From positions 248,001 to 312,000 of the forward strand of contig NZ_VITN01000002.1 in NCBI RefSeq assembly GCF_007828045.1: a stretch of 64,000 nucleotides of DNA, given 5' to 3'. This document shows, piece after piece, positions 15,412 through 22,539 of this stretch (positions are counted from its first letter, which is position 1; every line of letters starts with the position of its first letter). The notes under the pieces were generated by a model. It did not search any database. It was not told where the DNA came from and saw nothing but the letters and a program-made list of their open reading frames with translations. The stretch comes from Nitrospirillum amazonense (GTDB lineage: Bacteria; Pseudomonadota; Alphaproteobacteria; Azospirillales; Azospirillaceae). A program made the translations under genes and the position numbers.

Positions 15412-16614
15412 CTACGCGGCCACCCGGTCCATCAAGCGCTTGGCCTTCTGCTCCAGGTCTAGGCGGGCGTCCTGGTGGCCCTTGGCGCGGGCCACGGCGG
15501 TAATACCTTGGATGAAGTCGAACACGCTTTCCGGCGGCTTGCCCTCCTCCCGCAAGACAGTTTCGATGACGCGGGCGGCATCCTGGCGGCCCAGGCCGGC
15601 GCGGCGGCTGAGGAAGTCCGTGCGCTCCTCATCCTTGATGGCGACGATGGTGTCGCGGGCGGCCTTGATGCCGGCAATGAAGCCGGCGGGGCTGCTGGCG
15701 GCGAAGCGCTCCAGTGCCGGGGCCGCCTGGTGGGCGAAGCGGCCGGCGGCGTACTTGCTGTGGCGGATGGTGATCTCCTCCAAGCCCTCCACGCCCCAGA
15801 GATTGCGGTTCTGGCAGACGCCCCGCAGGAAGAAAGAGGCGATGCCCAGCGTCTTGCTGCCCACCTCCGAATTCCAGCAATAGAAGCCCCGGAAATACAG
15901 ATCAGGCGCTCCATCGGCCAAACGCCCGGCCTCGATGGGATGGGTATCGTCCACCAAGAACAGGAAGACGTCGCGGTCGCTGGCGTACAGCGTGGTGGTC
16001 TCCGCGCTGATGTCGATGTGGGGGTTGTGGGTCATGGTGGACCAGTCCAGCGTCCCCGGCACCTTCCACCGGGTGTCGCCCGTGCCGTTGCCGGCGATGG
16101 CGCGCACGGCGGCCACCAGTTCATGGTCGTGGATGCGGCCATAATCCGGCCCGGTCACCGCCCGCAGTTCAAGCCGGCCGTCCTCCGTTTCCAGGGTCTT
16201 GACCTGTTCGGCCCGATGATGGGTCAGGCCATATTGCAGGTTGATGCCGGCCAGGGGGGCCGGCAGTTGCCGCAAATAGCCGGCGGGAGCGCCCACAAGG
16301 CCGGCCAGTTGGCCAAAACTCCAGTGCGTCGGCGCCACGGCCGCCCCTTCCCCTGGCAGGTGCAAGGCCAGGCTGTCCGGGTCGTCGCGGTGGGCCTCCA
16401 CCAGGATATGCCGGCTCTCCACCGTGCGGGTGCGTGAGCGGTCGGCACGGTCGCGCACTGCGTCATAGAGGTCGGCCAAGCTGAGATAGCGCTCGTCCGC
16501 CGGGCGCGAGAACCATTCCGATGAAACGCGGCCAACCCGCCGGCCGCGCGTCACGTCCACCTTGAAGGGGGCGGCTACCGGATCGGCATCGAGGGTTTGG
16601 GTCACCAGGCTCAT
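15412..16614 (-). CDS. DUF932 domain protein
   Basis: A 400-residue DUF932 protein with the hallmark central region: LRAVTGPDYGRIHDHELV, THNPHIDISAETTTLYASDR, DVFLFLVDD, FRGFYCWNSEVGSKTLGIAS and FFLRGVCQNRNLWGVE. The family is common on plasmids, phages and ICEs; its function is unresolved. The ATG at 16614 has GGAG on the coding strand 9 bases upstream. In front of it lies a long hairpin-bearing leader that is also found before the parB-like gene, so the two are probably controlled alike. The reading frame remains open upstream to 17403 only because the leader is GC-rich. Confidence 0.88.
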   Translation of the reverse strand: MSLVTQTLDADPVAAPFKVDVTRGRRVGRVSSEWFSRPADERYLSLADLYDAVRDRADRSRTRTVESRHILVEAHRDDPDSLALHLPGEGAAVAPTHWSFGQLAGLVGAPAGYLRQLPAPLAGINLQYGLTHHRAEQVKTLETEDGRLELRAVTGPDYGRIHDHELVAAVRAIAGNGTGDTRWKVPGTLDWSTMTHNPHIDISAETTTLYASDRDVFLFLVDDTHPIEAGRLADGAPDLYFRGFYCWNSEVGSKTLGIASFFLRGVCQNRNLWGVEGLEEITIRHSKYAAGRFAHQAAPALERFAASSPAGFIAGIKAARDTIVAIKDEERTDFLSRRAGLGRQDAARVIETVLREEGKPPESVFDFIQGITAVARAKGHQDARLDLEQKAKRLMDRVAA

Positions 16615-16800
16615 GATCTGTCTCCTTGCAGGTAAGATGACGAGGGGAAGCAGCGGCTGCTGCTTCCCGGAGGCGGGTGACCGCGCGGGTGGGTGGGGGC
16701 GAATGCGGCATGGCCCGGCCGGGTTTGCGGGGAACGGGTGGGCCTCGGCCCGCCCAGGGCACCGCGGCCCTGCCGGGCGCCAGGCGGCATTCGCGGGGAG
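16615..16800 (-). ncRNA. Structured 5' leader A (before DUF932), homologous to leader B
   Basis: On the transcribed strand it ends about 30 bases before the start codon with a perfect 10-bp hairpin (16645-16668, gggaagcagc / gctgcttccc, 4-base loop). Next to it is a block shared with leader B (ggaggcgggtgaccgcgcgg, 16669-16688). Further out, 8-base arms gcgaatgc (16699-16706) and gcattcgc (16787-16794) can pair over 80 bases. A second block, cgcggccctgccgg, lies at 16763-16776. The order of elements matches 22100-22310. A cis-regulatory RNA is the best guess; protein-binding DNA is possible. Confidence 0.5.
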
Positions 16801-16947
16801 GGAGGGCCCAGGGCCCGCCCTCCCACCAACGGCCCCGCGACCGCCGTGGCGGCGCGGGGCTGAACGGATCGAGCCGGAGTTCCGGCTCTCCGCAAACCCT
16901 GCCCTCCGGATTTGCTGAAACCTGGATTTGCGCCGAAGCGGCTTTGC

Positions 16948-16986
16948 GGAAAAGAAAAGGCGCCCCGCCGGGGTGGACGGGGCGCC
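16948..16986 (-). terminator. Rho-independent terminator of the DUF736 gene
   Basis: Perfect 9-bp arms ggcgccccg (16959-16967) and cggggcgcc (16978-16986) with a 10-base loop. On the minus strand the stem is followed by TTTTCTTTTCC. It begins 17 bases after the DUF736 stop at 17004. It separates DUF736 from leader A and the DUF932 gene. Confidence 0.8.
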
Positions 16987-17003
16987 GCTGGTGGGATCAG
17001 CGG

Positions 17004-17321
17004 TCAGTTGCCGTTGCGGCGGGACCAGATAAGGCTGTAGCCCTTGCCGTCGTCCATCTCCACCAGGCTGGCGTAGATGGGCTGGGCGAAGCTGGGATCG
17101 TCCAGCTTGAGGGAGAGGTAGGGGCGGCCCGTGTCCTGGGCGGTCTTCTTCCAGGCGGCGCCGATCTCGGCGGAGCCCGCGTAGACGCGGAAGTCGGGGG
17201 CGTTGTCCTTGGCCTTGTCGGCTTCGGCGGTGATGCGGGCCTTGGCGTTGACAGAAAGGGTGCGGACGGAGCCCGTGTAGTTGCCGTTCTCGTCCTTGGT
17301 GAAGGTGCCGATGGTCGCCAT
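17004..17321 (-). CDS. DUF736 domain protein
   Basis: A 105-residue protein fitting DUF736 end to end: [20 protein letters not shown], then [36 protein letters not shown] and GYSLIWSRR. This small beta-rich family is a near-constant member of alphaproteobacterial plasmids and ICEs; its function is unknown. The start at 17321 has an AGGAGA ribosome-binding site seven bases upstream. It ends in a strong terminator and appears monocistronic. Confidence 0.92.
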   Translation of the reverse strand: MATIGTFTKDENGNYTGSVRTLSVNAKARITAEADKAKDNAPDFRVYAGSAEIGAAWKKTAQDTGRPYLSLKLDDPSFAQPIYASLVEMDDGKGYSLIWSRRNGN

Positions 17322-17432
17322 GATGTCGTCTCCTGGGATGGTCCGGGGCCGCCCGTCGCGGCCTCGATGGTGATCCGACCGGCCGAGGGGGAAGCGCCCG
17401 CACCGCCCTGGCGGCCGCAGCGACAGCGAAGG

Positions 17433-17511
17433 ACGGCTGGCGCGGCGTTTTATTGGTGCGCGAGGAGGCGCCGTCCAGCGGCGCCGGGGAATAAAACGCC
17501 GCGCCAGCCGT
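17433..17511. repeat. 79-bp perfect long inverted repeat with inner hairpin
   Basis: Two 22-bp arms (17433-17454 and 17490-17511) are exact reverse complements. The 35-base centre contains another stem (ggcgcc / ggcgcc). The AT-rich ends (ttttatt / aataaaa) face the loop, not the outside, so it does not have terminator layout. It lies in the 400-base gap between divergent DUF736 and the DUF433 antitoxin gene, where no gene was found. Possible roles: protein-bound palindrome, single-strand origin, or transfer-related cruciform. Confidence 0.8.
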
Positions 17512-17724
17512 TGCGGGACGGAGCGTCCCCTTCGGCCAGGGTCACCTGACGAGAGGCCGTGACGGGCGCCCCTGGCACCGTGTTCCCGGAGACGCTGGCG
17601 GCCTCCGCCACCTTTGCCAAGGTGCCACGATGGCACTGCTGCCCCGTCTCCCTACCCTCTTCGGCTAAGTCCCTTGCCGCTTGCGGGCGCAAGGCCTAAA
17701 TTGATGCCCACGAGGACACGAATT

Positions 17725-18285
17725 ATGCCGCTGCCCAGCTACAGCCCCCAAGAGACCGCCGCCATCACCGGCGCGCCGCTGGCCGCCATCCAGCGGGCGA
17801 TCACCCGCCAGGCCATCCCCGCCCGCGCCTTGGGCAAGACCGGCCGGCGGCGGCTCAATGAGACGGCGCTGCTGGCCTTCGCCCTGCTGGAGGCCCTGCC
17901 GGCGGAGGTGCGCCTGTCCCCGGCGACGGTCTACAACCTGTTGCGGGAAGACCCGCAGCGGCGCGACGTGGTGCTGGGCGAGGTCGTCCGCATCGACACC
18001 GCCAAGGCCTTGGAAGGCACACGCCGGCGCCTGGCGCTGTATGACCGGGCGGCGGACGTCATCGTCAAGGACCCCGCCATCCTGGGCGGCGCCCCGGTGA
18101 TCAAGGGGACCCGCATCACCGCCCAATCCATTTTGGGCCGGTTGGAGGCCGGGGACGATGCCGACAGCATCCTGGAAGACTATCCCGCCCTGGACCGCGA
18201 TACGCTGGAGGTGGCGGCCCTGTATGCCAAGGCCAACCCCTTGCGGGGCCGACCGAGCGGCAAGCTGTGGCCCCGCGCTTCCTGA
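17725..18285 (+). CDS. DUF433 domain antitoxin (VapB45-like)
   Basis: A 186-residue protein. The N-terminal part looks like a DNA-binding helix-turn-helix region (SPQETAAITGAPLAAIQRAITR). The C-terminal part is a DUF433 domain (VIVKDPAILGGAPVIKGTRITAQSILGRLEAG). DUF433 proteins paired with DUF5615 proteins are predicted type II antitoxins. The ATG at 17725 has gagga nine bases upstream; an earlier in-frame ATG at 17704 is weaker. It overlaps the toxin gene by 19 bases, and the pair sits in ICE cargo next to the long inverted repeat. Confidence 0.85.
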   Translation: MPLPSYSPQETAAITGAPLAAIQRAITRQAIPARALGKTGRRRLNETALLAFALLEALPAEVRLSPATVYNLLREDPQRRDVVLGEVVRIDTAKALEGTRRRLALYDRAADVIVKDPAILGGAPVIKGTRITAQSILGRLEAGDDADSILEDYPALDRDTLEVAALYAKANPLRGRPSGKLWPRAS

Positions 18286-18650
18286 TCGATGAGAACCTGT
18301 CGCCCCAGGTGGCCCGCCATCTGCGGGACACCCTGGGATATGACGCCGCCCATGTGAACGAGGTGGGCTTGAGCGGCCAGCCGGACGACACGGTGCTGAC
18401 CTGGGCCCTGGAGCGCCAGCACATCGTGGTTACCAGCAACGCCGACGACTTCCGCCGCCTGGGCCGGGCCAGCCCTGGCCATCCGGGGCTTGCCATTCTG
18501 CTGGACGCCGTGGGCCGCCAGCAGCAGGTGGCGCTGACTGTCATCCTCGCGGAAGCGGTGGAGGCCCGCCTTCAGGCCGGGGAACCCGCCGCCGGGCAGT
18601 TGTTCGAGGTGGACCGGGCCGGAGCGGTCAGGGTGTTTCCTCTGCCCTGA
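18267..18650 (+). CDS. DUF5615 PIN-like toxin (VapC45-like)
   Basis: A 127-residue PIN-like protein starting at a GTG. The N-terminal RFLIDENLSPQVARHL carries the first acidic residues of the fold; VVTSNADDFRRLG carries the later Asp pair. DUF5615 proteins are predicted ribonuclease toxins neutralised by the DUF433 partner, whose gene overlaps by 19 bases. Its 3' end overlaps the convergent HTH gene by 23 bases. Activity is inferred from family and context. Confidence 0.85.
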   Translation: MAPRFLIDENLSPQVARHLRDTLGYDAAHVNEVGLSGQPDDTVLTWALERQHIVVTSNADDFRRLGRASPGHPGLAILLDAVGRQQQVALTVILAEAVEARLQAGEPAAGQLFEVDRAGAVRVFPLP

Positions 18651-18891
18651 CCGGCAACAGATCGGACGTCAGTTGCACGCCCTCGCCCAAGCCGTGGCCA
18701 GCAGGGATGAAGATGATGCCGGCTTGGGTCAACGTCCGCTCCAAGGCTTCAACCGTGGCGGCATGACTGGTCACCTCGTTGCGTTCCAGCCGGGCCACGG
18801 CTTTGACGGATAGCAGCGCCTTGTCAGCCAGCATCTGTTGCGACCAGCCGAGAAGTGCGCGGGCGGCCCGGATTTGACGGAGCGAGATCAT
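18628..18891 (-). CDS. XRE-type helix-turn-helix regulator
   Basis: An 87-residue Cro/C1-like HTH protein: LRQIRAARALLGWSQQMLAD, then SVKAVARLERNEVTS and VEALERTLTQAGIIFIPAG. This form is common beside toxin-antitoxin and mobile genes in alphaproteobacteria. The start at 18891 (MISLRQ) begins right at helix 1; an open extension to 19002 lacks domain sense and would cover the operator. A perfect 12-bp-arm palindrome lies 36 bases upstream, implying autoregulation and control of the divergent gene at 18975. Confidence 0.85.
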   Translation of the reverse strand: MISLRQIRAARALLGWSQQMLADKALLSVKAVARLERNEVTSHAATVEALERTLTQAGIIFIPAGHGLGEGVQLTSDLLPVRAEETP

Positions 18892-18926
18892 GGCTCCGAT
18901 CAAAGCAAAGCCAGTGACGGCCCGGG

Positions 18927-18953
18927 CAATAAGGGCTATTTTAGCCCTTATTG
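18927..18953. promoter_or_regulatory. Perfect 27-bp palindromic operator
   Basis: Arms caataagggcta and tagcccttattg are exact reverse complements around a TTT centre. It lies between the divergent XRE gene (start 18891) and the orphan gene (start 18975), and is far more AT-rich than its surroundings. It is very probably the binding site of the XRE regulator. Confidence 0.75.
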
Positions 18954-18974
18954 CTGAGCGAGGGGGCGCGGACC

Positions 18975-19490
18975 ATGCCATTATCCGCCTATACCGATCC
19001 AATGGTTTTCGCCATGGCGACAGCCCAGGCCCCCCAGGTGCGGGGAATCCGCCACGCCGGGCATTTCAACCTGCTGGTCTCCTGGATGCGGGCGCGCGTG
19101 GACGACGGCTATCCCGCTTGGTCAACCGTGCGAGAGCGCGTCCAAGCCCCCTATCGCGATTTTCTGGTGGTGGCGGACCTGCACGTCACCCCACCCCGCT
19201 GGCATGATGTCGGCTGGAGCGCCGGCAACCTGCTGGCCAGCCGCTTTGACATCAGCGCCAGCCTGCCCGGCGCCCCCGCCTATCACGCCGGCAAGATGGC
19301 GGTCGCCACCTATGATGAAATCCCCAGCCGGCAAGAGGTCTTGGGCCTGTTGGCTCTGCCAGTTCTTTATATCCGGCAGGAAAAGCCGATTTCCGTGATG
19401 GGTTTCTTCATGCTGGCGCCAAAAGCGGAGCGTTCGAATTCCACTCCTTGGCGCGGAGGGGAGCAGGCACGGCATCATCGGCTGCACTGA
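18975..19490 (+). CDS. Hypothetical protein divergent from XRE regulator
   Basis: A 171-residue protein that I do not recognise. It has no signal peptide or membrane helix and no obvious catalytic motif. Readable stretches include VRGIRHAGHFNLLVSWMRAR, YRDFLVVADLHVTPPRWHDV and VATYDEIPSRQEVLGLLALP. The start at 18975 follows a purine-rich gaggggg; the frame is open to 18951. It shares the palindromic operator with the XRE gene and is therefore probably its regulated target. It is the only gene between that regulator and mucR. Confidence 0.6.
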   Translation: MPLSAYTDPMVFAMATAQAPQVRGIRHAGHFNLLVSWMRARVDDGYPAWSTVRERVQAPYRDFLVVADLHVTPPRWHDVGWSAGNLLASRFDISASLPGAPAYHAGKMAVATYDEIPSRQEVLGLLALPVLYIRQEKPISVMGFFMLAPKAERSNSTPWRGGEQARHHRLH

Positions 19491-19681
19491 GAAAATCCAT
19501 TTTATTTTCATCGCAGAAACGCTCATTTCCGGCGCGTGCCTGGCTCCGATCCCGTGAATACCGAGTATGGATATCATTTAATTATATAGGGGCTATTCCT
19601 GCGCCTTGATTTGCAGGATCATGGACTTACTTCAGCATGGTGCCTCTGCTCGTGCCGAACCCGAATGGCGATGGAATACAA

Positions 19682-20143
19682 ATGTCCGACTCGACCCTGA
19701 ACCTGGCCACCACTATCGTGGCCGCCTATGTCTCCCACAACCGCGTGGATGTGGCGGACCTGCCGTCCCTGCTGAAGGCCACCTACGACAAGCTGGCGAC
19801 CCTGGAAAACCCGCCGGCGGTGGCTGCCACGCCGGAGCCGTTGACGCCCGCCGTTCCGGTGCGCCGCTCGGTGACGCCCGACTACATCGTCTGCCTGGAA
19901 GACGGCAAGAAGCTGAAGATGCTGAAGCGCCACTTGCGCACGGCCTACAACCTGACGCCGGACGAGTATCGCGCCAAGTGGGGCCTGCCCTCGGATTATC
20001 CCATGGTGGCGCCCAATTACGCCGAGCGCCGGTCGGGTTTGGCCAAGGCCAATGGCTTGGGCACCCGTGCCCAGCGCGACACGGTGGCCGCCCCGACTGC
20101 GGAACCGGTCAAGAGGAAGCGCGCCGCCAAGAAAGCGGCGTAA
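19682..20143 (+). CDS. MucR/Ros-family transcriptional regulator
   Basis: A 153-residue Ros/MucR protein: N-terminal ATTIVAAYVSHNRVDVADLP oligomerisation region, then the zinc-finger core YIVCLEDGKKLKMLKRHL, AYNLTPDEYRAKWGLPSDYP, and a basic Lys/Arg-rich tail. The family is specific to alphaproteobacteria and silences AT-rich DNA and many exported functions. The ATG at 19682 matches the family N-terminus (MSDSTLNLATTIV); an upstream extension to 19637 is not family-like. On an ICE such a gene may silence cargo or link it to the host network. Confidence 0.9.
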   Translation: MSDSTLNLATTIVAAYVSHNRVDVADLPSLLKATYDKLATLENPPAVAATPEPLTPAVPVRRSVTPDYIVCLEDGKKLKMLKRHLRTAYNLTPDEYRAKWGLPSDYPMVAPNYAERRSGLAKANGLGTRAQRDTVAAPTAEPVKRKRAAKKAA

Positions 20144-20147
20144 GGCC

Positions 20148-20174
20148 GGCGGGGCCGGTCATCCCGGCCCCGCC
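20148..20174. terminator. Bidirectional hairpin between mucR-like and parB-like genes
   Basis: Perfect 11-bp arms ggcggggccgg and ccggccccgcc with loop tcatc, four bases past the rightward stop and 14 bases past the leftward stop. It serves convergent genes. There is only a short T-run, so termination may rely on stem strength. Confidence 0.7.
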
Positions 20175-20188
20175 TTCCCGACACCTCG

Positions 20189-22099
20189 TTACTCCGCCGC
20201 CTGATCCAACGCCGGCGCCGGCTCACGCCGTACCGTGCGCAACAGGGCGGGCAGCCAGGGCTTGCCGGCCAGCAGGCGTTCAGCCTGCTCCGCCATCTCC
20301 CCCTTCTTCAAGCCGCTGATCGCCTCAGCGTCGCGCGCCGATACGCCCTCGCCCACCGCTTCCACGATACGGGCCTTAGTGACCCGTCCCAGATAGCTGT
20401 CGACCGTGGCGGACCAATGCCGGGTCATGTCCAGGTCCAGGACGGTGGCCAGGGCATCGGCATGCGCCAGGCGGCGCGGGTCATGGCTCCAGGGCGCCTG
20501 CACGCCATGGACCAGGGTAGCCACGCAGAACGCCAGCAGTCGGGCCAGGACGGCGGTTTCCTGCGCCAGCACCCAGGCCCAAAGCTCATCCGGCGAGGAC
20601 GGCAATTGCCGGGCCCAGTCGTCATGGCGACTGGCGACGGCACGGGCGGCGGAACCGTCCGCAACCGGATTGATGAAGACCACGGGCGCCGTCTCCAGCC
20701 GCAGGCAGCTTTGCGGCAGGTAGCCGCCACCATGGAATAGGGGCAGCGCCAAGGCATGCACCACTGCGGCCAAAGCGACGTCGGGCCGGTCCATCAGCGC
20801 CGCCTGGAGCCCGGCGGTGCGATGGGTGGTCAGTTCCTCCACCAGACGCTCCGACAGCGGCGTTAAGCCATCCGTTTCCTCCTCGGCGGCTGCACTGATC
20901 ACCTCGGGCTCGTCCTGCGCGACCGGAAGCGAGATTGGTTCCGGAATGGGCTCGGGCGGCGCCTCATCCTCCGGCCGAATAAAGCCGCGCTCCACCCGAA
21001 GCGCGCCATCGGCCCCCAGGCAGACAAAGGCGCCACCCCGCGCGATGTCATCGGGATCATAGGCCTCGCGGTCACGCAGCGCGGCGATACGGGCCTCCAG
21101 GTCCTGAAAGGCGGTGTCGGCCTCAGGGGACGCATCGCCCTCCAGACGGTTGGACAGCGCCTCATAATCCCGCTCCAGCGCGTCCAGGGCGGCCTGTTCG
21201 TTGGCGTCGAGCGGTGCGGGCACAGGATAGGCACGGCGTAGGCCGGCGGCCAGGCCATAGGCGAATTCCGGATGGACGGCCACCCACTTCCACCCCTCGG
21301 CGCGCACGGTAACGGCGTCGGCCTCCAGCTTCTCGGCCACCAGCCGGTCCAGCAACGGCACATCCTCCAGGTAGACGCCCTGGTCATCAGCGCTGAACAG
21401 ATCGCGCAACACAGGGCCGCCCGCCGCCTCATAGGCGGCGATGCCGACGAAACGAACGCGCCGGTCGGTGGCGGGGACATGGGCCTGGGTCAGCAGGCGT
21501 CGGATGGTGTCGGCTGATTTGTTCCAAGTCAGGTCGCCCCAAACCTGTTCCTGGCGGGCGTGGTCGTCGGTCAGGGCGAAGGCCGTCAACTGCTCCAGCG
21601 TCATCAGCCCCTCGCGGTACTGCGCCATCAACCGGGGGGAAACGGCGCCCAGCTTGAGGCGCTGCTTCACCGTCCGCTCTGCTACCCCGAAGCGGGCCGC
21701 GATCTCCAGGGCCGGCAAACCCTCGGCGGCATGCAAGTGATGGAAGGCCTCGAATTGGTCAGCCGGGTGGGGCGGAACGTAGCTGTTCTCGGCCAGGCTG
21801 ACCTCCAGGGCGTTGGCTGTCCCCAGCAGGGCGCAGGGGACGGGGGCCGCCTTGGGCAGGCGCTTGCGCTGGGCCAGGAGCTTGAGCGCCGCCAGCCGGC
21901 GCCCACCGGCCACCACCTCATAGCGGCCCGTCTCCCGCCCGTGGCCGTCGAGGACAGGCCGGACGGTGAGGTTTTGCAGCAGGCCGTGGGCGGCGATGCT
22001 GGCCGCCAGTTCCTCCAGCCCGCTATCGCGGGCGGTCTTGCGCATGTTGGCGTCCGACGCGCTGAGCTTGGACAAAGGCAGGGTCAAGAGCTCTCCCAT
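20189..22099 (-). CDS. ParB/RepB/Spo0J-family protein of the ICE
   Basis: About 636 residues. The N-terminal ParB/Srx-like nuclease fold includes LPLSKLSASDANMRKT, GLLQNLTVRP, YEVVAGGRRLAALKLLA and ALEVSLAENSYVPPHPADQ. A KorB-like HTH follows (LEIAARFGVAERTVKQRLKLG). The large C-terminal half is acidic and typical of plasmid/ICE ParB-like proteins of about 600-700 residues. It may bind DNA for maintenance or act as a regulator. The ATG at 22099 has GGAG six bases upstream; ATG at 22111 is an alternative. It is preceded by leader B, homologous to the leader of the DUF932 gene. Confidence 0.88.
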   Translation of the reverse strand: MGELLTLPLSKLSASDANMRKTARDSGLEELAASIAAHGLLQNLTVRPVLDGHGRETGRYEVVAGGRRLAALKLLAQRKRLPKAAPVPCALLGTANALEVSLAENSYVPPHPADQFEAFHHLHAAEGLPALEIAARFGVAERTVKQRLKLGAVSPRLMAQYREGLMTLEQLTAFALTDDHARQEQVWGDLTWNKSADTIRRLLTQAHVPATDRRVRFVGIAAYEAAGGPVLRDLFSADDQGVYLEDVPLLDRLVAEKLEADAVTVRAEGWKWVAVHPEFAYGLAAGLRRAYPVPAPLDANEQAALDALERDYEALSNRLEGDASPEADTAFQDLEARIAALRDREAYDPDDIARGGAFVCLGADGALRVERGFIRPEDEAPPEPIPEPISLPVAQDEPEVISAAAEEETDGLTPLSERLVEELTTHRTAGLQAALMDRPDVALAAVVHALALPLFHGGGYLPQSCLRLETAPVVFINPVADGSAARAVASRHDDWARQLPSSPDELWAWVLAQETAVLARLLAFCVATLVHGVQAPWSHDPRRLAHADALATVLDLDMTRHWSATVDSYLGRVTKARIVEAVGEGVSARDAEAISGLKKGEMAEQAERLLAGKPWLPALLRTVRREPAPALDQAAE

Positions 22100-22310
22100 G
22101 ATCGTCTCCATCGGTAAAATCCCGCCGGGAAGCACCCGTGCGTGCTTCCCGGAGGCGGGCGACCGCGCGGGGGGAGAGGGGGGCGAGCGCCGGCGCGCCC
22201 GGCCGGGGTGCCAGGACGGGCGGGACCGTCGCGGCACCCGTGATCATGACCATGACGCCGGGCCTGCGCGGCCGCGGCCCTGCCGGTCGGCGCTCGGCAC
22301 TCGCGGGGGA
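22100..22310 (-). ncRNA. Structured 5' leader B (before parB-like gene), homologous to leader A
   Basis: It has the same order of elements as 16615-16800. A hairpin of 9-bp arms gggaagcac / gtgcttccc (22127-22150) lies 27 bases before the start codon, then the shared block ggaggcgggcgaccgcgcgg (22151-22170). Outer arms gcgagcgc (22183-22190) and gcactcgc (22297-22304) pair as RNA with one G-U, and cgcggccctgccgg is at 22273-22286. Against leader A the outer stem shows an A-U to G-C exchange that preserves pairing. Only two copies are in view, so structure support is limited. Confidence 0.5.
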
Positions 22311-22539
22311 GAGGGGGCGAAGGGACCCCTTTCCCCATTTATGGATTTGCATGAGTAGAAGTGATCGGCGCCGGCCATGCCGTTATGGCTGCCTCTACCG
22401 ATAGCGATGTCACCTTCAATACCATCAGCACAAGCCGGCGCGTACCCATCGACATCGACGGCCAAGCCCTGGTGAAAATGCGCCTTGCAACCAGCTCGGA
22501 TGCGCCACCGGTCTAAGTCGGCCAAGCAATCAATCGCTG

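Noticed and set aside
17433-17511. Reading the long inverted repeat as a bidirectional terminator
   Set aside because: The T/A runs are next to the loop and not at the outer ends, so no U-tract would follow the stem.
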